Of a DNA stretch of 64,000 nucleotides, positions 36,506 through 44,663 are shown piece by piece. Source of the stretch: Paracoccus marinaquae (GTDB lineage Bacteria; Pseudomonadota; Alphaproteobacteria; Rhodobacterales; Rhodobacteraceae); NCBI RefSeq assembly GCF_018860165.1, contig NZ_JAHKNG010000011.1, positions 45,732 through 109,731 on the forward strand, in the 5' to 3' direction. The translations under genes and the position numbers were made by a program. The notes under the pieces are model-generated. The model was not told where the DNA came from and did not search any database. It saw only the letters and a program-made list of their open reading frames with translations. The number at the start of each line of letters is the position of its first letter. Position 1 is the first letter of the stretch.

Positions 36506-36927
36506 GCCGTCCACCCCGCCGCCCGGGCCAGCAGGACCGCGAAACTACCGGCCAGAAGGTAGACGACGGTGGCCACGATGCCGCGTCTCGAAAAGCGCGA
36601 AATGCCGCAGACCCCGTGCCCCGAGGTGCAGCCATTGCCCAGCCGCGTGCCGAAACCGACCAGCAACCCGGCCAGCACCAGAACGCCGGTTCCCGCGACC
36701 GGCGCCGAACGCTGGACGATCCCGGTTGCAACCAGAAGCGCCGGCACGAAGATCAGCCCGCCAAGAAAGGCCACCCGTTCCAGCCAGTTGGCGCGGCCGG
36801 TGCCATCGACCAGCCCGCCCAGCAGGCCGCTTGCGCCCATGATCCGGCCATTGCCCAGAAGGTACAGCGCCGCCGCGCAGCCGATCATCAGCCCGCCGGT
36901 CAGGCCGGCGATCCAGTCAGGGTTCAT
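36502..36927 (-). CDS. YeeE/YedE-type membrane protein, first half
   Basis: A 141-residue membrane protein with about four hydrophobic segments. The signature is [25 protein letters not shown] in two parts, with the two cysteines that in YeeE-type transporters handle the sulfur substrate. Together with the next gene it probably imports or exports reduced sulfur species. A palindrome like the operators of SqrR/BigR persulfide sensors lies 34 bp upstream. The start at 36927 drops 5 residues from the longest frame. Confidence 0.84.
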   Translation of the reverse strand: MNPDWIAGLTGGLMIGCAAALYLLGNGRIMGASGLLGGLVDGTGRANWLERVAFLGGLIFVPALLVATGIVQRSAPVAGTGVLVLAGLLVGFGTRLGNGCTSGHGVCGISRFSRRGIVATVVYLLAGSFAVLLARAAGWTA

Positions 36928-36960
36928 CTCGCGCTCCCGCATCTTCGCGGAGGCAGATAT

Positions 36961-36976
36961 ATTCGCCGCAAGGAAT
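36961..36976 (-). promoter_or_regulatory. SqrR/BigR-like operator upstream of the YeeE/YedE pair
   Basis: ATTC (36961-36964), eight bases, GAAT (36973-36976). This is exactly the ATTC-N8-GAAT core described for the persulfide-sensing repressor SqrR in Rhodobacter. It lies in an AT-rich patch 34 bp upstream of the first YeeE/YedE ATG. No ArsR-family sensor gene is in the window. Confidence 0.5.
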
Positions 36977-36994
36977 GTGTCAAGCCGTCCGCGG

Positions 36995-37222
36995 TTACGG
37001 CCGCAGAAGGATCCCCAGGACGACCAGCATCAGGCCCAGCGTCGAGGCCAGCAGCGCGCCCATGTTCACCGTCAGCACGCGGCGCATCTTTTCGCGCAGG
37101 GCCTCATCGCCCAGGCCGGCCCGACGCGCGCGGGCGACGGTCGCGATGCACCAGACCAGCGCGACAAGCCCCGCCAGCGTCAGCGCCGCGCCGGCCCAGA
37201 TGATTGCGTCGAAGATGTCCAT
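36995..37222 (-). CDS. Small two-helix membrane protein, unknown function
   Basis: A 75-residue protein starting MDIFDAIIWAGAALTLAGL. It has one hydrophobic segment at about residues 7-29, a basic loop (ARARRAGLGDEALREKMRR), and a second segment at the C terminus (ALLASTLGLMLVVLGILL). I do not recognise the family with certainty; similar short proteins are common in Rhodobacterales. The start at 37222 puts the first helix at the N terminus. Confidence 0.72.
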   Translation of the reverse strand: MDIFDAIIWAGAALTLAGLVALVWCIATVARARRAGLGDEALREKMRRVLTVNMGALLASTLGLMLVVLGILLRP

Positions 37223-37326
37223 CGCCACGTTCCTTCTCGCTTGGTCGGGCCGCAGCGGGCCTAGCCGCGATTGCGCGCGGGAACAAGAGCGCCTAACAGT
37301 CGGCCGCAACAGGAACGGAGTGGAAA

Positions 37327-37569
37327 ATGGACACCTATCAGGTCACCGCCGACGAGTTGCGCCAGTTTGTCGAGCGCATCGAGCATCTCGAACAGGAGAA
37401 GAAGGACATCGCCGAGCAGATCAAGGAGGTCTACGGCGAGAGCAAGGGGCGCGGTTATGACACCAAGGCGCTGCGGGCGATCATTTCCCTGAGAAAGAAG
37501 GACCGGGATCAGCTCGCCGAGGAAGAGGCGCTGCTCGAGATCTACAAGGAAGCGCTTGGCATGCGCTGA
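37327..37569 (+). CDS. gapR: DUF2312 / GapR-like nucleoid protein
   Basis: An 80-residue coiled-coil DNA-binding protein of the DUF2312 family. VERIEHLEQEKKDIAEQIKEVYGE in two parts and YDTKALRAIISLRKKD match GapR of Caulobacter, which clamps overtwisted DNA ahead of replication and transcription. AACGGAGTGGAAA before the ATG is a fair ribosome site. It is divergent from the small membrane protein gene. Confidence 0.92.
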   Translation: MDTYQVTADELRQFVERIEHLEQEKKDIAEQIKEVYGESKGRGYDTKALRAIISLRKKDRDQLAEEEALLEIYKEALGMR

Positions 37570-37779
37570 CGCACCAGGGCCGGCCGGTTCGGCCAGCACC
37601 CGCAGGAACGTACCGGCGGGGACGGCGGCCGGTCTGGAATTGGCACGGCGACGGCCCGGAACCTCCCCGATCGGTGCCGGTTCCAGCGACACCGCCCGCC
37701 GCCGGGCATGGCGAATTTCTTTGCCCTTGGCCCGCGGCTGTTCAATAAAGGCCCCAGTCACGAGTAGCTTGATGAACCG

Positions 37780-39042
37780 ATGTCTGACGCCGCACCGAAA
37801 ATTCTGATCGTCGCGCCCAATGCCTCGGCCCGCTTCGGAGGCGAGGCCATTCTGCCGCTGCATTACTTCCGGCTGTTGCGCAAGCGCGGCCATCCCGTGC
37901 ATCTGATCGCGCATGAAAGAAACCGCGACGAACTGCTTGAATTACCTGAGTACGATCCCGCGCTAGTGCATTTTGTGCCTGACACCCATTGGCACCGGAT
38001 GATCTGGCGCGGTTTCAGCCGCTTTCCCGATCGCGTACGTGACCTGATCGGTGGCGGGTTGATGACCTGGCTGAATGAGCGCTATCAGGCCCGCATCATC
38101 CGTCGGCTGGTGACCGAAGGCGTGGTCGATGTGATCCATCAGCCGATTCCGGTCTCACCTTTGACGCCGTCGAGCCTGCACCGTTTCGGTGTGCCGCTCG
38201 TGATTGGCCCGATGAATGGCGGGATCGACTTCCCACCGGGATACGAGGATCATGAAAGCCGGGCGACACGCCTCTCGATCTCGCTGGGGAGGCGTTTTGC
38301 ACTGGTCCTGAACCGTCTCAATCCCGGCAAGCACCGCGCCGCCGTTCTGCTGGTGGCCAATGAGCGTACGCGCCGGGCGTTGCCGGATCCGCGGCATCCG
38401 CGTATTGTAACCCTGATCGAGAATGGTATTGACTTTACCTGCTGGAATGCGCCGCGGCAGTTGTGGTCTGAAGCGCCGCCGGGTCGGCTGCGGCTCGTCT
38501 ATCTGGGCAGGTTTGTTGATTGGAAAGCCATCGATATCACGCTGCGTGCGGTGATGCTGGCTCGCAAGACCGGGATCGATGCGACACTGGACCTGCTCGG
38601 CGATGGGGATATACGACCCGATCTCGAAGCACTGGCAGCCGAACTGGGTATCGCCGATCGGGTTGTCTTTCACGGATTTCAGCCTCAGGCGCGTTGCGCC
38701 GAGGTGCTGGCGCAATCGGACGCGCTGGTGCTGAACTCGCTGCGCGAATGTGGTGGTGCGGTCGTATTGGAGGCGATGGCCATGGGATTGCCGGTCATTG
38801 CCGGTGCCTGGGGTGGGCCGCTTGATTACCTGAATGCAGAAAGCGGTATTCTGGTTCATCCCGTCCCGCGCGATGACTTTGCCCAGCGGCTGGCCGGTGC
38901 CATCGCTACGCTGGCGAATGATCCCGAGCTTCGGGCCGGCATGGGGGCGACCGGGCAGAGGATCGTGCGCCGGGATTTCGACTGGGAGGCCAAGGTGGAC
39001 AGGATGGTCGAGATCTATCTCGAGGCCCGCAACGCGGGCTGA
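37780..39042 (+). CDS. Glycosyltransferase family 4, lower-GC gene
   Basis: A 420-residue GT4-type transferase. The acceptor domain contains GPMNGGIDFPPGYEDH; the donor domain has YLGRFVDWKAIDITLRA, DLLGDGDIRPDLE, VFHGFQPQ and the E-x7-E-like NSLRECGGAVVLEAMAMGLPVI. It probably adds a sugar to an envelope polysaccharide. Base use differs from its neighbours: 37921-37980 is about 52% GC, against roughly 65-70% around it. No other sugar genes flank it, suggesting transfer as a single gene. Confidence 0.86.
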   Translation: MSDAAPKILIVAPNASARFGGEAILPLHYFRLLRKRGHPVHLIAHERNRDELLELPEYDPALVHFVPDTHWHRMIWRGFSRFPDRVRDLIGGGLMTWLNERYQARIIRRLVTEGVVDVIHQPIPVSPLTPSSLHRFGVPLVIGPMNGGIDFPPGYEDHESRATRLSISLGRRFALVLNRLNPGKHRAAVLLVANERTRRALPDPRHPRIVTLIENGIDFTCWNAPRQLWSEAPPGRLRLVYLGRFVDWKAIDITLRAVMLARKTGIDATLDLLGDGDIRPDLEALAAELGIADRVVFHGFQPQARCAEVLAQSDALVLNSLRECGGAVVLEAMAMGLPVIAGAWGGPLDYLNAESGILVHPVPRDDFAQRLAGAIATLANDPELRAGMGATGQRIVRRDFDWEAKVDRMVEIYLEARNAG

Positions 39043-39260
39043 CCTGTTCCAACGGGCGTGCGTGTGGCCCTTTCGACGGCCCCGATGGCCTTTCGGAGCC
39101 TTTGAGGCCGGACCTGTCCCGTCATGGGCTTCCTGAGGACCGCGTTCGAGAAGTTCGGCCGTCGGGTGATTTGTGCAACACCGTCGCAACGTGACAGGGC
39201 CTTTGGCCCATGAATCGATGGTTTTCCAAGGGAACCTGCGCGCGAGAAGCCGGCGCGGTT

Positions 39261-40256
39261 TCAGAAACCGGCGAGCCTCTGGATGACCCAGAAGGCCGCG
39301 AGGCTGCCGATGGCATAGCTTGCCGCGCGGGTCATCTGCCGGGCAAGGCGGCGGATCCCGGGGTAGAGGCGCGTCAGTGCCATCGCCACCAGAACGACCA
39401 GCCCGATGAACAGGATCTGGCCCAGTTCGACGCCGAGGTTGAAGGCGAAAAGCGCCAGCGGAATATCCCCCTCGGGCAGGCCGATCTCGCGCAGGGCGCC
39501 CGCGAAGCCGAGGCCGTGGATCAGCCCGAAGGCGAAGGACACGAGCCAGGGCCAGCGTTCGGCCAGCGGGTCGCGCCGCCGGGGCGGCAGGGCCAGCTCA
39601 TAGGCCAGAAAGACGATCGACAGGGCGATGACCGCCTCGACCGGAGGCGGGGCCACGCTCAGCCAGCCCAGAGCGGCCGCGGCAAGGGTCAGGCTGTGCG
39701 CGAGGGTGAAGGCGGTGATGGCCCAGAACAGCCGCGCCCGGTCACGCACCAGCAGAAGCAGGGCAAACACGAACAGAAGATGATCGATCCCCTGCAGGAT
39801 ATGGCTGACGCCGAGCGACACATAGCTTTGCAGGATGCCCGGCACCCCGGCATCGGCGGGAATGGCAAAGCCGGTCTCGCCCGGCGTCAGCCGCCGGACG
39901 CGGGTTTCGCCGGGCTGCAATTCGTATCGCACCAGCGCCTCGGTGCGGGTCCTTTCAAGATCCCGGATCCGGATCGCGCCCCCCTGAAGCCCCTTCGCGC
40001 AGGTCGCGATCCAGACGCTGCTCCATGCCCTGCCGTCGAATTGCAGGGCCGGGGCCTCGCCAGCGCAGCCCTCGGGCAGTTCGGCCAGGATCGGCATGGG
40101 CTTCCCGTTCAGGTCCGGCACGCGCCAGGTCACCCGCCAGCGGTCCTGACCAAGGGCGCCCAGTTCCAGAAAGCCGGGGTCCAGCGCATGCGCCGAGCCG
40201 CGCATCGGCATCAGGGCCGCGACCAGCATCAATGCGACAAGCAGGACCAGCCTCAT
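39261..40256 (-). CDS. HupE/UreJ family membrane protein
   Basis: A 331-residue protein with a signal peptide, a periplasmic domain of about 110 residues (HALDPGFLELGALGQDRWR onward), and a six- to seven-helix membrane part. The latter carries the family histidines in GVSHILQGIDHLLF, FTLAHSLTL and FGLIHGLGFAG. HupE/UreJ proteins are linked to nickel or other metals, but this two-domain form is of unknown function. It ends the three-gene unit and overlaps the isomerase gene by 4 bp. Confidence 0.85.
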   Translation of the reverse strand: MRLVLLVALMLVAALMPMRGSAHALDPGFLELGALGQDRWRVTWRVPDLNGKPMPILAELPEGCAGEAPALQFDGRAWSSVWIATCAKGLQGGAIRIRDLERTRTEALVRYELQPGETRVRRLTPGETGFAIPADAGVPGILQSYVSLGVSHILQGIDHLLFVFALLLLVRDRARLFWAITAFTLAHSLTLAAAALGWLSVAPPPVEAVIALSIVFLAYELALPPRRRDPLAERWPWLVSFAFGLIHGLGFAGALREIGLPEGDIPLALFAFNLGVELGQILFIGLVVLVAMALTRLYPGIRRLARQMTRAASYAIGSLAAFWVIQRLAGF

Positions 40257-41086
40257 CGGGCCAGTACCTCGCCCGCCCCTGGCAGCGAAACCTGAAAGCG
40301 GTCCAGAAGCGCCTGGTTCAGTTTCGCGCGTGCCTCGGCGGCGCGGTCCGCGCGCCATTCCGCCTCGACCCGCGCGCGGATATCGGCCAATGGCGGAAGG
40401 ATGCCCTCGCGGCGTTCCGAAATCCGGACAAGGTGCCGGCCATAGCTGCCCTGGATCGGCCCCTGCCAACCGGACAGCGAAAGCCCCGCAAGCGCGTCGT
40501 GAAAGCCGGGTCCGAACATCTGGTCGATGGTCGGGGCGGCGGTCAGCGGGATACGCGACGGCAGAAGGCTCGGGCCGGCGAAATCCGCGGGATCGGCGCC
40601 GTCTTCCAGCGCGGCGATCCCGGTCCGGGCCGCCTCGGCCTGCGCGGGCAGCAGCACCTGTTCGAACGCGGCTTGCGCGGGACGCGCGAACTTGTCCGGA
40701 TTGGCCTCCAGATAGGCCTGCAGCGTCGCCTCATCGGCCGCAAGCAGGGCCGCGCCCGATTCCGACAGGAACTGCATCTTGAGGCTCAGCCGCTGACGGA
40801 TGACCGGATCGCCCCGGTCCAGCCCAAGCGCGATGGCTTCGCGGACCTGCGCCTCCTCCAGCGCCCAGGCCTGCATCAGATCCGTCATTTCCTGCGGGCT
40901 CGGCGCTCGGTTCCAGGTGCCCTCGAACTGGTCCGCCAGGCGCCGCGCCTCGGCCGTTGAAAGTGTGATCCGATTGGCCGCGACGGGTGCCGGATCATCG
41001 CTGATCACCCTGTAGGCGCCGAAGATCAGGCCGCCGAGAACGAAGAAGTGCAGCAGCGGCGATCTGAGAAAGGTCCGGAATTTCAT
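40253..41086 (-). CDS. Parvulin-like peptidyl-prolyl isomerase, membrane-anchored
   Basis: A 277-residue protein with one N-terminal membrane helix (LLHFFVLGGLIFGAY, about residues 11-25), then a SurA/PpiD-like chaperone region and a PpiC-type region with AFEQVLLP and a closing GRHLVRISERREG. The catalytic PpiC core looks reduced, so it may act mainly as a chaperone in the periplasm. The overlap with the HupE/UreJ gene (40253-40256) suggests it folds that protein or the DUF3604 protein. Confidence 0.78.
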   Translation of the reverse strand: MKFRTFLRSPLLHFFVLGGLIFGAYRVISDDPAPVAANRITLSTAEARRLADQFEGTWNRAPSPQEMTDLMQAWALEEAQVREAIALGLDRGDPVIRQRLSLKMQFLSESGAALLAADEATLQAYLEANPDKFARPAQAAFEQVLLPAQAEAARTGIAALEDGADPADFAGPSLLPSRIPLTAAPTIDQMFGPGFHDALAGLSLSGWQGPIQGSYGRHLVRISERREGILPPLADIRARVEAEWRADRAAEARAKLNQALLDRFQVSLPGAGEVLAR

Positions 41087-41265
41087 GCGTCTCGCATCAT
41101 GTCCTGAAGTGGTTTCCGGTCACGATCTGGCGGGCAGGGCCATCACCATCGGGCCGACCGCTGCGCCCGATGATGCCGCGACTGCACCTGCGATGCGGCG
41201 ATCCCCGCCACGGTCGCGGCCGGCGAAAACCCCAACAACGCGCCTCCCGGTCATCGCGGCCGTGC

Positions 41266-43191
41266 TCAGCCCGGGGTGTACCAGATCGGCGAGGTATAGG
41301 CGCGCTCGGTGACGGTCATCGGAGCCTCGGCCGGGAATTCCGCCCCCTCGAAATAGGCTGCATCATAGGCCGTCCAGCGCGGCGTCGGGATTTCGATCAC
41401 CCGGGCATAGTAGAAGGCCCTGAGCGCCGGATCGAAGTCCGGGTCCTGCCACACCGCGATCAGTTCCGGCGCACCGATGCTGTTGGTCCAGGTCGCGTTT
41501 TCGACATCCACGGTATCGCCCACGGCCGGAACCTTGCCGTCCGCACCCGGCTCGCGATCCCCGGACCAGACGACATCATGGACATGTTCCTGCATCCCGC
41601 CCGCCGCATCGACCCATCCCTTGACGATCTGGATCCGGTCGAGATTGCCCGAGAACGGATCCCTGATCGCCGCGACCAGGAAACTGGGGGCCGCCGCACC
41701 CTCGGGGGCCGGATGAAGATCGCCCCCCATGGGCACGCCCTTGCCGTATCCGACCAAGGCGGGTTCGCGGCGCCGGGCATCCTCGGCCACGAAATCCCAG
41801 CCGCCGAAGAAGCGAACGCCGATCCGCGGGCCGGTGGTGCCGTAGACCTCCTTGCGCTTCATCGCGTCCCAGATCGATTCGCGGGTATTCTCCTGCGCCC
41901 AGACGGCCGTCAGGCCCGAGGCGCCCAGTTGCCAGTCCTTCACCGTGCGCCCGTCCATGTCGAAGGCATTGCCGGTCGCGCGTTCGGGCCCCGGCTCGCT
42001 GGCCGGGAACTTGCCCCAGAAATTGTTCTCTTCGGCCGAGGACACGCCGGTATGGTCGTCGGTCGAGCCGAGCAGGCCGAACTTGAACGGGTTGGTGCCG
42101 AACTCGGCCTCCAGCTTCAGCCCGCGCTTCAGCGCCTCGCGGGCATATTCGAACTCGATCATGCCGGGCGCCTTGGGCGCGACGTTGAGGTTGCCCTTGT
42201 CCCAGATCTCGAAATCGGCGAACTCGTCGGCGGGCGCCAGCGAAGGGTGCTGCTCCGAGGTGCCCTTGCTCTGCGTGACCTCGAACAGCGGCTCCCACCG
42301 GGCGCGTGCCTCGACCCAGGCCTGGTCGATCGGGATGCCGTCGGGGGTTTCCAGCGCGAACATCAACCCGTTCGACAGGTTGCCGTTATGCGGCACGGCC
42401 AGAATCCTGCCGCCCGTCGCCTCCTCGTACATCGCCATCCAGTCCCAGAGCCGGTTCGGGATGTCGCTGTCATAGGTGGTCATCGGGCGGACCATGTCGG
42501 CCTTGGCCTTGCCGTCACGATAGACGACGTTGCGGTGCAGGTTGTTGCCGCCGCCGAAGTTCGAGGTCCATTCATAGCCGATCAGCGCGGTAAAGCTGCC
42601 CGGATCGTTATGGGCCTCGACGATCCCGGTCATCCTGCGCCACATGTCCATCTGCACGTCCCGGTCGGTGATGGCAACCGGCAGCTTTCCCAGGCCCTGC
42701 AAGGTGATCATGTCCATGACCACGGCCATGGCCGCGTCGCCGCCGGCCACCATGCCGTCATGCCAGCCCTTCAGGGTCGCATCGGCAAGCAGGTTCGGAT
42801 CGCCGTCCAGAACCCCGTTCATGACCCCCAGCGAATCCGAGTGGTCGGCGACCATCATGAAGTCATAGGGCCGCGACAGCCTGACCTGCTGGCCGGTGCT
42901 CGAGGTGATCTCCTGCCCCCTGGCATAGCGCAGCGCTTCGTCCGGCCCGACCCGGGTGCCGCCGGCAATGGCATCGGCCGACCATGAGGTGTGCAGGTGG
43001 ATCTCGCCCCACAGCGGCCGCATCGGATAGTCATGTGCCGCATAGGGGGAATAGCCGGGCTGGTTGAAGAACCGCTCGATCCTCGCGGGGTCGAGCGTGC
43101 CCGCATCAGTGGTGACCTGCGCCATGGCCGGAAGGCTCCAGCAGGCGGCGATCACGATGCCGGTCGATCCAAGGCAGGCCGAAAGGCGCAT
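41266..43191 (-). CDS. DUF3604 domain secreted protein
   Basis: A 641-residue exported protein with a signal peptide cleaved near SLPAMA|QV. WGEIHLHTSWSADA near the N terminus, VADHSD, PHNGN and GSTDDHTG are PHP-like metal-binding histidine and aspartate motifs, as in DUF3604. The fold suggests a metal-dependent hydrolase, but the reaction is unknown. 179 bp separate it from the isomerase gene; all three genes point left. It is the largest of the trio and the likely working enzyme. Confidence 0.88.
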   Translation of the reverse strand: MRLSACLGSTGIVIAACWSLPAMAQVTTDAGTLDPARIERFFNQPGYSPYAAHDYPMRPLWGEIHLHTSWSADAIAGGTRVGPDEALRYARGQEITSSTGQQVRLSRPYDFMMVADHSDSLGVMNGVLDGDPNLLADATLKGWHDGMVAGGDAAMAVVMDMITLQGLGKLPVAITDRDVQMDMWRRMTGIVEAHNDPGSFTALIGYEWTSNFGGGNNLHRNVVYRDGKAKADMVRPMTTYDSDIPNRLWDWMAMYEEATGGRILAVPHNGNLSNGLMFALETPDGIPIDQAWVEARARWEPLFEVTQSKGTSEQHPSLAPADEFADFEIWDKGNLNVAPKAPGMIEFEYAREALKRGLKLEAEFGTNPFKFGLLGSTDDHTGVSSAEENNFWGKFPASEPGPERATGNAFDMDGRTVKDWQLGASGLTAVWAQENTRESIWDAMKRKEVYGTTGPRIGVRFFGGWDFVAEDARRREPALVGYGKGVPMGGDLHPAPEGAAAPSFLVAAIRDPFSGNLDRIQIVKGWVDAAGGMQEHVHDVVWSGDREPGADGKVPAVGDTVDVENATWTNSIGAPELIAVWQDPDFDPALRAFYYARVIEIPTPRWTAYDAAYFEGAEFPAEAPMTVTERAYTSPIWYTPG

Positions 43192-43532
43192 TGTCGGGTT
43201 CCTCCGCAATGACCAGAGAAGCGCTGCCGACAGGTTACCCGAGCCTCCCGCATTGCGGCAAGATTCGTCGCGTCCGCGATCTGCTAAATCCGCGACTGCT
43301 CTGGCTATCCTCCCCCATTCTGGCGGGCCAGGCTCACCGAACCCATGCGGCCATGCCCAACGCCCTCGCGGGCGTGACGCCGGCGATGCCCCGGCCCGGG
43401 CGGTCATTGCTGCAGGCCCCGGACCACCCCGCCGCGATCGATCGAAATCCCCTCGCGCAGCCCGCCGGGAAGATGCTACTGCTGAAACCCCCGGCCCATG
43501 CGGGGGGGATCATTCAGGGACGGGGCCAGCCG
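43192..43532. other. 341-bp divergent region, DUF3604 / DUF6173
   Basis: This must hold the promoters of both flanking genes. A short inverted repeat, CCCCC-N9-GGGGG, lies about 43488-43506, upstream of the DUF6173 ATG. I see no gene and no clear operator for the DUF3604 unit. Confidence 0.4.
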
Positions 43533-43943
43533 ATGACCAGAAAACCCAAGGGCAAAAGCAAGGCGAAGCCTGCCGACCTGCCGGCCGATCTGCCCGCCGT
43601 CGCGCCCAATACCGCGATCTGCGACGAGGCCGAACAGGCCGCCGTGCTGACCGCCGCCGAACAGGTCTTCGATCATATCATCGGCCGGGTAAAGCAGTTC
43701 CAGGCCGATCTGCCCGAGGATCACGAGCTTGGCCTGCATCTGGCCGATTTCGGCGGCCGCGCCCTGCATGTGCGCGGCATGGGCTTCAGGAACCCCAATA
43801 TCATCGAATTCTACGGCATGCTCGACGGCGACAAGCAGGTCGCCATCATCCAGCATATCTCGCAGCTGAACTTCCTGCTGATCGCGGTGCCGCCGCCTGC
43901 CGATCAGGCCCCCTATCGCATCGGCTTCGGCGCCGAACTCTAG
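43533..43943 (+). CDS. DUF6173 family protein
   Basis: A 136-residue protein. The N terminus is lysine- and proline-rich (TRKPKGKSKAKPADLPA); the core has FDHIIGRVKQFQADLPEDHELGLHL, LHVRGMGFRNPNIIEFYGMLDG and IIQHISQLNFLLIAVP. This is the DUF6173 pattern seen in Rhodobacterales. The function is unknown; it looks cytoplasmic. It is convergent with the TM2 gene, 3 bp apart. Confidence 0.8.
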   Translation: MTRKPKGKSKAKPADLPADLPAVAPNTAICDEAEQAAVLTAAEQVFDHIIGRVKQFQADLPEDHELGLHLADFGGRALHVRGMGFRNPNIIEFYGMLDGDKQVAIIQHISQLNFLLIAVPPPADQAPYRIGFGAEL

Positions 43944-43946
43944 GTC

Positions 43947-44267
43947 TCAGCGAAAGCCCGCCAGCTCGGCCGCCAGCTGCTGCCGCAGCACCGCCTGGTC
44001 CTCGCGGATCATGCCGGGGATCAGGAACAGATCGACCACCATCCAGACGGCGACCAGCGCGATCGGCAGCCAGCCGATCAGGATCGGCGCGGTCAGCCAG
44101 CCGATCCCCCACAGCGCCAGCATGATGAAGCCGCTCATGTAGCGGCCAAGATAGAACCGGTGCGCGCCAAAGCCCCACAGCAGGATCGCCAGCAGATAGG
44201 CGACAAAGGGCGATCTCGCCTCGTTCGTCACCCGCTGCTCGATCAGCAGTTGCTGCTCAACACCCAT
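43947..44267 (-). CDS. TM2 domain-containing protein
   Basis: A 106-residue membrane protein with the TM2 domain: a first helix (FVAYLLAILLWGFGAHRFYLGR), a turn with the HRFYLG motif, and a second helix (IMLALWGIGWLTAPIL), followed by a third hydrophobic stretch. The role of bacterial TM2 proteins is not known. It stands alone, convergent with DUF6173. Confidence 0.85.
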   Translation of the reverse strand: MGVEQQLLIEQRVTNEARSPFVAYLLAILLWGFGAHRFYLGRYMSGFIMLALWGIGWLTAPILIGWLPIALVAVWMVVDLFLIPGMIREDQAVLRQQLAAELAGFR

Positions 44268-44663
44268 CTCTCGCTCATCCTCGCTGTTGCCCGGCGGCCT
44301 CGTGGCCCCGCCTTTTTCAGATAGGAACCGTCAGCCCCCGCGCAAGACCGCCCCCTCGCACTCTTCCCAAATACCTCGGGGGTCCGGGGACAGAGCCCCC
44401 GGCCATCGCGGGACGCGAAGACCCGCCCGTTGCGCAATCGCGCCCAACAGCGTGCGCAAGCTGTGTACAGCCTGTGCAGGCGCGGTGCGCCCCCGGTGCA
44501 CGCGCGGAACAGCCGCAAAGGCTGCAGATGCTGGCCCCGCCCGCCCCGGCCCGCGCGCCGCCGCCCCGCGCGCAACACCCGGCCCCTACCAATCCCCGCC
44601 GCCTTGCGCTAGGAACCGGGCGAAAGCCCAACCCGGGTGCCGGCCCGAACGGAAGTCTGCGAC
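44268..44663. other. 396-bp gap before pheT
   Basis: No gene that I can support. It holds a REP-like element (44361-44404) and a very GC-rich segment (about 44440-44600) with repeated CGCGC and GTGCGC runs. The pheT promoter or, if pheS is upstream elsewhere, a processing region would lie here; pheS is not adjacent. Confidence 0.4.
44361..44404. repeat. REP-like intergenic element
   Basis: CTCTTCCCAAATACCTCGGG is followed by a hairpin, CCGGGG (44384-44389) pairing with CCCCGG (44397-44402), with loop ACAGAGC. From memory, very similar blocks (CCCAAATAC, then a GC hairpin) recur between genes in Rhodobacteraceae genomes. Only one copy is found in this window. Confidence 0.5.

Noticed and set aside
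39124..39213. 29-codon frame MGFLRTAFEKFG after the glycosyltransferase
   Set aside because: Too short, no clear ribosome site, no known family; may be chance.
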